Source: Arthrobacter sp. 35W | Lineage (GTDB): Bacteria > Actinomycetota > Actinomycetes > Actinomycetales > Micrococcaceae | Assembly: GCF_000482545.1 (NCBI RefSeq) | Contig: NZ_KI519454.1 | Location: forward strand, 1,958,954 to 2,022,953 | Reading direction: 5' to 3' | Length of the DNA stretch: 64,000 nucleotides | Shown: piece by piece, positions 1 through 7,481 of the stretch | Layout of the letters: each line of letters begins with the position of its first letter | How positions within the stretch are numbered: position 1 is the first letter of the stretch | The notes under the pieces: generated by a model | What the model was told of the DNA's origin: nothing | What the model saw: only the letters and a program-made list of their open reading frames with translations | Databases searched by the model: none | Position numbers and translations under genes: made by a program

Positions 1-46
1 ACGGCGCGGTTTGGGGCAGCCCGCCCTGGACTAGGCCAAACCCTGC

Positions 47-96
47 CACAACGACGTCGGGCACCCTCCGGAAGGAGGGTGCCCGACGTCGTTGTG
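47..96 (-). terminator. Long-stem hairpin terminator after ribokinase
   Basis: A perfect inverted repeat (arms 47-69 and 74-96, 23 bp, tetraloop GGAA) begins a few bases beyond the ribokinase stop codon. There is no clear U-tract on the minus strand, so this is a long-stem terminator of the kind common in actinobacteria, or a processing hairpin. Nothing else is seen in positions 1-46. Confidence 0.7.
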
Positions 97-102
97 TTGA
101 AG

Positions 103-963
103 CTACGCGGAGACGGTGGTTGCGGCGATGTAGTGTGCCAGCGGTTCCAGCGGCGGCTGGGAGGAGGAATCCCCCACGGCGGCGGCGCCGACGGCGTTGG
201 CCGCAGCCAATGCCGCGCCGTAGCCCAGCCCGGCGCGCAGGGCCAGCACCAGAGCCGCGCAGAAGGCATCGCCGGCGCCGATGGTGTTGGCCACCGGAAC
301 CGAGAAGCCGGCGGCCTCGGCCACCTTGACGCCGTGCTCAAACATCGCAGCCCCATCCCCGCCGTAGGTCACGGCGACGAGTTTGGCTTCGGCCAGCGCC
401 GGGATCAGGGCGTACTCGGTCTCGTTGACGATCACCAGATCGCAGCGCTCCAGCAGTTCCGCGGGCAGCGCCATGGCCGGGGCGGCGTTCAGCGCAAAGT
501 AGCCGCTGGTCTTCCGTGCTGCCTCGACGACCAAGTCCAGGTCGATTTCCAGCTGGCAGAGCACCGTCTCGTCCGCCGCGAACTCGACGCCGTCCAGGGA
601 CACCGTCCCGTTGGCGCCGGGGCAGACCACGATCTGGTTCTCGCCGTGGCTGTCCACGTTGATCAGCGCCGTGCCCGTGGGCTCATCCACCCGGGCCACG
701 TCGGTGGTGTCGACGCCGGCCGCCTCCATCGCCGCCAGCAGGGCAGCGCCGTCGCCGTCCGTGCCCACGGCACCCACCATGCGCGAGCTGCCGCCGAGGC
801 GGGCCGCGGCCACAGCCTGGTTGGCGCCCTTGCCACCGGGTTGGCGGCGGAGCACGCCGCCGCCCAGAGTCTCCCCCGGGGTGGGCAGGCGCTCGGTGGT
901 GGCCGTGATGTCCAGATTGATGCTGCCGACAATGGTGAGGGCGGGGCGCGGGTGCTCGGTCAT
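103..963 (-). CDS. rbsK: Ribokinase (PfkB family)
   Basis: A 286-residue cytoplasmic sugar kinase, the usual ribokinase length, phosphorylating D-ribose to ribose 5-phosphate. It has the N-terminal strand TIVGSINLD, the PfkB glycine motif GGKGANQA (residues 43-50) and the C-terminal NTIGAGDAF motif with the catalytic-base Asp near residue 232. The ATG at 963 is preceded by AAAGGA; the open frame extends 30 codons further into the GntR gene, so the internal ATG is preferred. It lies 32 bp after the GntR stop, probably in one operon, and opposite a nucleoside hydrolase. Context suggests it phosphorylates ribose released from nucleosides. The sugar specificity is inferred; other PfkB kinases look alike. 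Confidence 0.9.
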   Translation of the reverse strand: MTEHPRPALTIVGSINLDITATTERLPTPGETLGGGVLRRQPGGKGANQAVAAARLGGSSRMVGAVGTDGDGAALLAAMEAAGVDTTDVARVDEPTGTALINVDSHGENQIVVCPGANGTVSLDGVEFAADETVLCQLEIDLDLVVEAARKTSGYFALNAAPAMALPAELLERCDLVIVNETEYALIPALAEAKLVAVTYGGDGAAMFEHGVKVAEAAGFSVPVANTIGAGDAFCAALVLALRAGLGYGAALAAANAVGAAAVGDSSSQPPLEPLAHYIAATTVSA

Positions 964-995
964 GAAGGGTCCTTTGTCTTTGGTGGGTGCCCTCA

Positions 996-1772
996 TCAGG
1001 GCTGGAGGGACTGCATGACGGACAGGTGTCCCGCCTTGGCAGTGATGACACATTTGGCCAGATAGAAGAGTTCACCGGACCGGCGCAGGCTCTGGGTGGC
1101 CACCAGCACCGGATCGGCGGGGTCGATGAGCAGCAACGCGGCGCGGCTCGCCCCGGCAGTGCTCAGGCCGATCTGGCATTCGCCATCCAACGCGCCGGCG
1201 CCGGCGGAGTCCAGCACGGCAAGCAGCGTCCGCGCGTCGCCGACGGCGGGATCCGGCTGGCGGGCCAGCAGCTCGTCATGCTCCGGGTTGGAGGCAATGT
1301 GCTCCTGCAGGTGGGCGATGGGCTCGCCGTCGCGCAGCAGTACGCTCTCCCACAGCCAGGACTGCTCCCCCGGTTCCAGGCCGACACGCGGGGCGACAAA
1401 TTCCGACGCCGGCTGCCGGGTGGTCTGGACCCGGTGCAGCGCGATCTGCTGGCCGGGCGCGCGGAAGATGTCATCGAAGGGGGCCACCCGCTCGATGCCG
1501 TGCCGGGGCAGCGCATCGGCCACAAAGCGGCCCACGCCGCGGCGGGCGCGGACCAGGCCGTCCTCCTCCAGCAGCATCAGCGCTTCACGGACCACCGTCC
1601 GGCTGATCTTCATGTGGGCGCCCAGTTCCGTTTCGGTGGGCAGCAGCGAGCCCGGGCGCAGCAAATCCGTTCTGATGGCCTGGGCAATCCGGGAGTACGC
1701 CGCCACCCGCAGGGGCATGCCAGGGGCCGACACCAGTGGTGCCGACAGGAAACTCAATGCTGTGTCCGCCAT
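996..1772 (-). CDS. GntR-family transcriptional regulator (HutC-like)
   Basis: A 258-residue regulator with an N-terminal winged helix (about residues 20-85), including the recognition segment ISRTVVREALMLLEEDGLV, followed by a roughly 160-residue domain consistent with a UTRA effector-binding fold of the HutC subfamily. Start ATG at 1772 follows GAGGAGC. It is the first gene of a GntR-ribokinase operon and is divergent from the nucleoside hydrolase. A perfect GntR-type dyad in the shared promoter (1840-1859) suggests it represses both directions and is released by a nucleoside, ribose or sugar phosphate. The effector is not visible in the sequence. Confidence 0.9.
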   Translation of the reverse strand: MADTALSFLSAPLVSAPGMPLRVAAYSRIAQAIRTDLLRPGSLLPTETELGAHMKISRTVVREALMLLEEDGLVRARRGVGRFVADALPRHGIERVAPFDDIFRAPGQQIALHRVQTTRQPASEFVAPRVGLEPGEQSWLWESVLLRDGEPIAHLQEHIASNPEHDELLARQPDPAVGDARTLLAVLDSAGAGALDGECQIGLSTAGASRAALLLIDPADPVLVATQSLRRSGELFYLAKCVITAKAGHLSVMQSLQP

Positions 1773-1839
1773 GCGCTCCTCGCTTCACTGGCTGCGGCCG
1801 TAGGGCCCTTCAACACTACTGTACGGCTTGTCCCCGCCC

Positions 1840-1859
1840 GTTATACATGGTTGTATAAC
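1840..1859. promoter_or_regulatory. Probable GntR operator
   Basis: Perfect 8-bp inverted repeat GTTATACA-N4-TGTATAAC in the 127-bp divergent region between the GntR gene and the nucleoside hydrolase. It is AT-rich against a GC-rich background and contains the GT-N-TA-N-AC half-site pattern known for HutC-type GntR regulators. It lies 40 bp upstream of the hydrolase ATG, where a bound repressor could block both promoters. Confidence 0.75.
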
Positions 1860-1899
1860 AACTAGATTCTTATCATCCCCGACCAGGAGCAACCGCCGC

Positions 1900-2868
1900 A
1901 TGAGTGAGCAAACAGCCGTCCCCCTCTATCTGGACTGCGACACCGGCATTGACGACGCCCTGGCCGTGGGCTACCTGCTCGCCTCCACCAAGGCGAACCT
2001 GCTGGGCATTGGCTCGGTCAGCGGCAACGTCAGTGCCGCCGTCGGCGCCCGCAACACGCTGGACCTGCTGGCCCTCGCCGGCCGCGAGGACATCCCCGTC
2101 GCCGTCGGCGCCCACAATCCCCTCGCCGGCGAGTTCTCCGGCGGGGCACCGCACGTCCACGGCGCCAACGGCATCGGCGGCGTCGAACTGACCGCCGCCA
2201 CCCATGACGCTCTCGCCGAATCGGCCGCTGAGCTGCTCATCCGGCTGGCCCGGGAGAACGCAGGGAAGCTGCACATCCTGGCCATTGGACCGCTGACCAA
2301 CATCGCCAAGGCACTGGAGCTGGAGCCCAATCTGCCCGCGCTGATCGACCACATCACCATCATGGGCGGCGCAGCCCTGGTGCCGGGCAACATCACCCCC
2401 GCCGCCGAAGCCAACATTGCCAACGACCCCGAGGCCGCGGCCGCCGTCCTGGCGGCCGATTGGGACGTGACGCTGGTGCCGTTGGACGTCACGATGGCCC
2501 ACGTGTTCGAGGAAAGCCACCGCCAGGAACTGCTCGAGGCCGGCCAGCCGATGGCCACCGCACTGGGCGGCATGTTGGGCTACTACTTCCGCTTCTACAA
2601 GGACCAGTACGGCCGCGAATGCTCCGCCATGCACGATCCGCTGGCCGCAGCCATCGCCGTTGGCGGCATTGAGCTGGGCACCGCACCGCGCGTGCGCGTG
2701 GCGGTGGACACCACCAACGGCCCCGGCCGCGGCGCCACCATCGCGGACCTCCGCCGCCGCCACCTCGGCTTCCCCGACCAGGACGGCGCCCGCATCCGCG
2801 TGGTCCTCACCCTCGCCGAGGAATTCTCCCCCCACCTCGTCAACACCATCATCGGCAGCAACAACTAG
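1900..2868 (+). CDS. Inosine-uridine-type nucleoside hydrolase
   Basis: A 322-residue IUNH-family enzyme that cleaves the N-glycosidic bond of ribonucleosides to base and ribose, needing a bound Ca2+. The family DxDxxxDD motif is seen as DCDTGIDD (residues 12-19), and the C-terminal MHDPLAA segment supplies the active-site His and a Ca2+-binding Asp. The start is ATG 1900 behind CAGGAGC; an in-frame upstream start at 1828 would run through the operator and is rejected. It faces the GntR-ribokinase operon, so hydrolysis here and ribose phosphorylation there form a short salvage route into the pentose phosphates. Base preference cannot be read from the sequence. Confidence 0.93.
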   Translation: MSEQTAVPLYLDCDTGIDDALAVGYLLASTKANLLGIGSVSGNVSAAVGARNTLDLLALAGREDIPVAVGAHNPLAGEFSGGAPHVHGANGIGGVELTAATHDALAESAAELLIRLARENAGKLHILAIGPLTNIAKALELEPNLPALIDHITIMGGAALVPGNITPAAEANIANDPEAAAAVLAADWDVTLVPLDVTMAHVFEESHRQELLEAGQPMATALGGMLGYYFRFYKDQYGRECSAMHDPLAAAIAVGGIELGTAPRVRVAVDTTNGPGRGATIADLRRRHLGFPDQDGARIRVVLTLAEEFSPHLVNTIIGSNN

Positions 2869-2890
2869 CCATCCGCCAAAGTTAAACGAA

Positions 2891-2934
2891 GAACGGCGTC
2901 CCACCCCTCAGGGGGTGGGACGCCGTTCAGTTTT
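2891..2934 (+). terminator. Intrinsic terminator after nucleoside hydrolase
   Basis: Perfect 17-bp stem (2891-2907 with 2912-2928, loop TCAG) followed by TTTT, 22 bp after the hydrolase stop codon. A strong rho-independent terminator on the plus strand. Confidence 0.88.
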
Positions 2935-2990
2935 GCGTAGGCTACCCGGCTCGTCTCCGCTTGCGTAGATCCGCCAATGAAAGGCGAAAT

Positions 2991-3133
2991 GCCGGCCTTG
3001 CAAAGGCGCGCATCACAGCCGGGCGTGGCGACAAGCCCGCCCGCGGGCGACTCGACGCTCCCGGCTGTGCCCAAGCGCCGGCAAGGCCGGCGTTGCGCCG
3101 GCCGTCAGCCGACGCAAAGCCGGGCGACGCCGG
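2991..3133. repeat. Nested inverted-repeat element of unknown function
   Basis: The non-coding space between the hydrolase terminator and the end of pdxS holds concentric inverted arms: GCCGGCCTTGC (2991-3001) with GCAAGGCCGGC (3081-3091), GGCGC with GCGCC, and CACAGCCGGG (3014-3023) with CCCGGCTGTG (3060-3069). A second hairpin follows (CCGGCGT at 3087 with ACGCCGG at 3127, and TTGCG with CGCAA inside). It could be a REP-like or miniature mobile element, or a structured 3' region of pdxS. No convincing gene is present. Confidence 0.5.
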
Positions 3134-3148
3134 AAGTAGCCGGAGTTT

Positions 3149-4075
3149 TTACCAGCCGCGCTCGGCCAGGCGGTGCGGCTCCGGGATGTCGGCGACGTTG
3201 ATGCCAACCATGGCCTCGCCCAGTCCGCGGGAAACCTTCGCCACCACGGAGGGGTCATCGAAGAAGGTGGTGGCCTTCACGACGGCGGCGGCACGCTGGG
3301 CCGGGTTGCCGGACTTGAAGATGCCCGAGCCGACGAACACGCCGTCGGCGCCGAGCTGCATCATCATCGCAGCGTCGGCCGGGGTGGCGATGCCACCGGC
3401 GGTGAACAGGACAACGGGGAGCTTGCCGGTGGAGGCGATCTCCTTGACCAGCTCGTACGGCGCGGCCAGTTCCTTGGCGGCAACGTACAGCTCGTCCTCG
3501 GGCAGGGCTGCCAGCTTGGCGATCTCGGCGCGGATCTTGCGCATGTGGCCCGTGGCGTTGGAGACGTCGCCGGTGCCGGCCTCGCCCTTGGAACGGATCA
3601 TGGCAGCACCCTCGTTGATGCGGCGCAGGGCCTCACCGAGGTTGGTGGCGCCGCAGACGAAGGGAACGGTGAAGTTCCACTTGTCGATGTGGTGCTCGTA
3701 GTCGGCCGGGGTCAGAACCTCGGACTCGTCGATGTAGTCGACACCGAGGGATTCCAGGATCTGTGCCTCGACGAAGTGGCCGATGCGGGCCTTGGCCATG
3801 ACCGGGATGGAGACGGCGTCGATGATCGCGTCGATCATGTCCGGGTCCGACATGCGGGACACGCCACCCTGGGCGCGGATGTCGGCGGGAACGCGTTCCA
3901 GAGCCATGACGGCAACGGCGCCGGCATCCTCTGCAATCTTGGCCTGCTCGACGTTGACGACGTCCATAATGACGCCGCCCTTAAGCATTTCGGCCATGCC
4001 GCGCTTGACACGGCTGCTGCCGGTGACGTTGGCCGTAGCGGAGGAAGCGACCGGCGTTACATCAGGTGTAGACAC
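3149..4075 (-). CDS. pdxS: Pyridoxal 5'-phosphate synthase, PdxS subunit
   Basis: A 308-residue (beta/alpha)8 barrel enzyme that builds PLP from ribose 5-phosphate, glyceraldehyde 3-phosphate and ammonia, normally with the glutaminase PdxT. The family signatures are clear: [18 protein letters not shown], the lysine-bearing [12 protein letters not shown] segment and the phosphate-binding KGEAGTGDV. The start is GTG at 4075 with TAGGGG upstream. It is 91 bp downstream of pgsA on the same strand. No pdxT gene lies beside it in this window; downstream there is only a structured non-coding stretch, so the glutaminase must be elsewhere. Confidence 0.97.
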   Translation of the reverse strand: MSTPDVTPVASSATANVTGSSRVKRGMAEMLKGGVIMDVVNVEQAKIAEDAGAVAVMALERVPADIRAQGGVSRMSDPDMIDAIIDAVSIPVMAKARIGHFVEAQILESLGVDYIDESEVLTPADYEHHIDKWNFTVPFVCGATNLGEALRRINEGAAMIRSKGEAGTGDVSNATGHMRKIRAEIAKLAALPEDELYVAAKELAAPYELVKEIASTGKLPVVLFTAGGIATPADAAMMMQLGADGVFVGSGIFKSGNPAQRAAAVVKATTFFDDPSVVAKVSRGLGEAMVGINVADIPEPHRLAERGW

Positions 4076-4166
4076 AAAAACCCCTATGGGAAGGTAGGTT
4101 GAGGGCCCAAAAGGCCTAACTTGGTACGGTCCATACTAGTGCCCGGCGTCGAGCGCTCCGAACCAG

Positions 4167-4793
4167 TTACGAATCTGTTCCACAGTCCACGGCCAGGCTT
4201 TGCGCCCGGACCGTCAGGACCCGCTGGAAGACCGTCACCAGGCTGGCCAGCGCCAGCAGCACCAGCACGATGGCCAGCAGGAGCTGCGGCAGGCCCAGGC
4301 CCACCAGGCCGGTGGCCACCAGGACGACGACGAGGCGCTCGGAGCGCTCGGCAATGCCCACGTTCGCCGTCATCCCCAGCCCCTCGGCACGGGCCTTGGC
4401 ATAGGAGACCACGCTGCCCAGGACCAGGCACAGCAGCGCCATCACGGCGATGAAGGGGTTGTCGCCGCCGGTGAAGAACCAGATCACGATGCCGGCAAAG
4501 ACGGCCCCGTCCCCCACCCTGTCCAGGGTGGAATCCAGGAACGCACCCCACGGGCCCGAGCGGCCCAGCATGCGGGCCATCAGGCCATCCACGATGTCCG
4601 AGAAGACGAAGACGGTGATCACCACCGTGCCCCAGAACAGCTCGCCGAGCGGATACCAGATGAGCGCGCCGGCCGCCACGCCCAGCGTGCCGGCAATGGT
4701 GATGGCGTCGGGGGAAATCCCCAGCCGCACCAGGAACCGGGCTATGGGGGTGAAGATGTTGGCAAAGAACGTGCGCGCGTACTTATTCAGCAT
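4167..4793 (-). CDS. pgsA: CDP-alcohol phosphatidyltransferase, probable phosphatidylinositol phosphate synthase
   Basis: A 208-residue integral membrane enzyme with several hydrophobic segments. The CDP-alcohol phosphotransferase signature is complete: DGLMAR, then G and two Asp at the canonical spacing (DG-x2-AR-x8-G-x3-D-x3-D). Its position directly after thrS and the HIT gene matches mycobacterial pgsA1, which joins CDP-diacylglycerol to inositol 1-phosphate. The ATG at 4793 overlaps the HIT stop by 11 bp; a longer frame to 4862 lies inside the HIT gene and is rejected. The acyltransferase and mannosyltransferase genes that usually follow in this synteny are absent here. Substrate specificity is inferred from context. 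Confidence 0.88.
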   Translation of the reverse strand: MLNKYARTFFANIFTPIARFLVRLGISPDAITIAGTLGVAAGALIWYPLGELFWGTVVITVFVFSDIVDGLMARMLGRSGPWGAFLDSTLDRVGDGAVFAGIVIWFFTGGDNPFIAVMALLCLVLGSVVSYAKARAEGLGMTANVGIAERSERLVVVLVATGLVGLGLPQLLLAIVLVLLALASLVTVFQRVLTVRAQSLAVDCGTDS

Positions 4794-5364
4794 TTGACCA
4801 CGCCTTGGCCACCTGGTCGCGGACGTCGCCCAGCGTCTGGGTGATCGCCTTCGTCTGGGCAATGATCGGCAGGAAGTTTCCGTCCCCGCCCCAGCGCGGC
4901 ACGATGTGCTGGTGCAGGTGGGCGGAGATCCCCGCCCCGCCGGTGACTCCCTGGTTCATGCCCAGGTTGAAGCCGGAGGGGTTGGAAACTTCGCGCAGCA
5001 CGCGCATGCCCTGCTGGGTCAGGGCGGCAAACTCCGCCGTCTCCTCCACCGTCAGATCCGTGTAGTCCGGAATGTGGCGGTAGGGGCACACCAGCAGGTG
5101 GCCGGGGTTGTACGGGAACAGGTTGAGCACCACATAGTTCAGCTCACCCCGGTGCACAATCAGCGATTCTTCATCGCTGCGGCTGGGGGCCACGCAGAAG
5201 GGGCAGTCGTCCTGGCCCTTGTACTGGTCCTGGCCGCCCTTGATGTAGGCGAGGCGGTGCGGCGTCCAGAGCCGGGAAAAGGCATCCGGAACGCCGGGCA
5301 GTGCAAAGTCGTCCTGCACGCCCGGCGCCGGGATGGCACCATCGTGCTGTAGCTCGTCAGACAA
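4783..5364 (-). CDS. HIT-domain protein, probable AP4A phosphorylase type
   Basis: A 193-residue histidine-triad protein. The HxHxH active-site triad is HLHQH (residues 149-153), and a CPFC pair (Cys54, Cys57) forms the usual half of a zinc site. Length and the thrS-HIT-pgsA order match mycobacterial Rv2613c, reported as a diadenosine tetraphosphate phosphorylase, so cleavage of AP4A-like nucleotides is the likely role. AP4A is a by-product of aminoacyl-tRNA synthetases, which fits its place 27 bp after thrS. It overlaps pgsA by 11 bp, suggesting coupled translation. The substrate is inferred. Confidence 0.88.
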   Translation of the reverse strand: MSDELQHDGAIPAPGVQDDFALPGVPDAFSRLWTPHRLAYIKGGQDQYKGQDDCPFCVAPSRSDEESLIVHRGELNYVVLNLFPYNPGHLLVCPYRHIPDYTDLTVEETAEFAALTQQGMRVLREVSNPSGFNLGMNQGVTGGAGISAHLHQHIVPRWGGDGNFLPIIAQTKAITQTLGDVRDQVAKAWSNAE

Positions 5365-5391
5365 GATGGTTCATACCTTTTCTCTGGTTGA

Positions 5392-7398
5392 TTAGGCGGT
5401 GCGGTTCTTCACGGCCTCGACGATGCGGGCCACTGCCTCGTCCACGGGCACACCGTTGTCGGTGCTGCCATCGCGGAAGCGGAAGGACACGGCACCGGCC
5501 TCGGCATCCTCGCCACCGGCAATGAGGACAAACGGAATCTTGTCCTTGCTGGCGGTGCGGATCTTCTTGGGGAAGCGGTCGGAGGAGATGTCCGCTTCGG
5601 CACGGATGCCGGCGGCCTTGAGCTTGTCGACGACGTCGAACATGTACTCGTTGAAGGCCTCGGCCACGGGGATGCCGACCACCTGGACCGGGGACAGCCA
5701 GGCCGGGAAGGCGCCGGCGTAGTGCTCGGTCAGCACGCCCATGAAGCGCTCCACGGAGCCGAACAGGGCACGGTGGATCATCACCGGGCGCTGGCGGGTG
5801 CCATCGGCGGCCTGGTACTCGAGCTCAAAGCGCTCGGGCAGGTTGAAGTCCAGCTGGATGGTGGACATCTGCCAGGTGCGGCCGAGGGCATCCTTGGCCT
5901 GGACGGAGATCTTGGGGCCGTAGAACGCGGCTCCACCCGGATCCGGGACCAGCTCCAGGCCGGAGGCCTCGGCCACCTCGGCCAGCGTGCGGGTCGCTTC
6001 CTCCCAGACATCGTCGTCGCCGACGAACTTCTCCTCGTTCTTGGTGGAAAGCTCCAGGTAGAAGTCGTCAAGACCGTAGTCCTTCAGCAGCCCCAGCACG
6101 AAGTTCAGCGTGGTGGTGAGCTCGTCCTTCATCTGCTCCTTGGTGCAGTAGATGTGGGCGTCGTCCTGTGTCATGCCGCGCACGCGGGTCAGGCCGTGCA
6201 CCACACCGGACTTCTCATAGCGGTACACCGAGCCGAATTCGAACAGGCGCAGCGGCAGTTCGCGGTAGGAGCGTCCGCGGGAGCGGAAGATCAGGTTGTG
6301 CATGGGGCAGTTCATCGGCTTCAGGTAGTAGTCCTGGCCGGGCTTGCGCACGGTGCCGTCCTCATTGAGCTCGGCGTCAACGTGCATCGCCGGGAACATG
6401 CCGTCCTTGTACCAGTCAAGGTGGCCGGAGACCTCGTAGAGGTGGCCCTTGGTGATGTGCGGGGTGTAGACAAACTCGTAGCCGGCATCCACGTGGCGCT
6501 GGCGGGAGTAGTCCTCCATCTCCTTGCGGATGATGCCGCCCTTGGGGTGGAACACGGGTAGGCCGGAGCCCAGCTCGTCGGGGAAGGAGAAGAGGTCCAG
6601 CTCCACGCCAAGCTTGCGGTGGTCGCGGCGCTCGGCCTCGGCAATGCGCTCCTGGTACGCCTTCAGATCATCCTTGGTGGGCCAGGCGGTGCCGTAGATG
6701 CGCTGCAGCTGCTGGTTGTTCTGGTTGCCCAGCCAGTAGGCGGCGGAGGTGCGGGTCAGCGCGAAGGCGTTGGAGATCAGCTTGGTGTTGGGCAGGTGCG
6801 GGCCGCGGCACAGATCGCACCAGAGGGAGTCCCCGCTCTTGCGGTCCACGTTGTCGTAGATGGTGATGTCGCCGGCGCCGACCTCCACGTTGACGCCCTC
6901 GGCGGTGTCGCCGTCGTTCTTCTTGCCCAGCAGTTCCAGCTTGTAGGGCTCGTTCGCCATGGCCTCGCGGGCCTCGTCCTCGGAAACCACGCGGCGGACG
7001 AACTTCTGGTTCTGGTTGACGATCTTGAGCATCATCTTCTCGAGGGTCTTCAGATCCTCGGGAGTGAAGGGCTCGGCGACGTCGAAATCAAAGTAAAAGC
7101 CATCGGTGATGTACGGGCCAATGCCCAGCTTGGCGTCCGGGCGCAGCTGCTGCACGGCCTGGGCCATGACGTGGGCGGTGGAGTGGCGCAGCACGTTGAG
7201 GCCGTCCGGGGAGGAGATGGTGACGGCTTCCACGGCGGCGGCATCGTCCAGCGGCTGGTCGAGGTCCTTCAGCACGCCGTTGACGCGCATGATGACGACG
7301 TCGCGGCGCTCAAAGAACAGCTCGGCACCCGTGGTGCCAGCAGCTACCGTGGTTGCTTCGCCATCGACGTCGAGGGTGATTTGTATGTCCACTGGCAT
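5392..7398 (-). CDS. thrS: Threonine--tRNA ligase
   Basis: A 668-residue class II aminoacyl-tRNA synthetase charging tRNA-Thr. Order of domains: N-terminal TGS (about 1-65), editing domain with HSTAH and the DLCRGPH cysteine/histidine motif, catalytic core with the zinc cysteine in [10 protein letters not shown] and the class II motif 2 arginine region (SVYRYEKSG), then a C-terminal anticodon-binding domain (about 565-665). Start ATG at 7398 follows TAGGAGCC. First gene of the thrS-HIT-pgsA group. The 83-bp leader is too short for a T-box and none was seen. Confidence 0.98.
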   Translation of the reverse strand: MPVDIQITLDVDGEATTVAAGTTGAELFFERRDVVIMRVNGVLKDLDQPLDDAAAVEAVTISSPDGLNVLRHSTAHVMAQAVQQLRPDAKLGIGPYITDGFYFDFDVAEPFTPEDLKTLEKMMLKIVNQNQKFVRRVVSEDEAREAMANEPYKLELLGKKNDGDTAEGVNVEVGAGDITIYDNVDRKSGDSLWCDLCRGPHLPNTKLISNAFALTRTSAAYWLGNQNNQQLQRIYGTAWPTKDDLKAYQERIAEAERRDHRKLGVELDLFSFPDELGSGLPVFHPKGGIIRKEMEDYSRQRHVDAGYEFVYTPHITKGHLYEVSGHLDWYKDGMFPAMHVDAELNEDGTVRKPGQDYYLKPMNCPMHNLIFRSRGRSYRELPLRLFEFGSVYRYEKSGVVHGLTRVRGMTQDDAHIYCTKEQMKDELTTTLNFVLGLLKDYGLDDFYLELSTKNEEKFVGDDDVWEEATRTLAEVAEASGLELVPDPGGAAFYGPKISVQAKDALGRTWQMSTIQLDFNLPERFELEYQAADGTRQRPVMIHRALFGSVERFMGVLTEHYAGAFPAWLSPVQVVGIPVAEAFNEYMFDVVDKLKAAGIRAEADISSDRFPKKIRTASKDKIPFVLIAGGEDAEAGAVSFRFRDGSTDNGVPVDEAVARIVEAVKNRTA

Positions 7399-7481
7399 TG
7401 CTGGCTCCTAAATTCGGTTGAATGGCTCCGTGCAAGCAACATACGGGGGTTGCTGTGAGCCTCTTCGATGGTATCGGTTCT

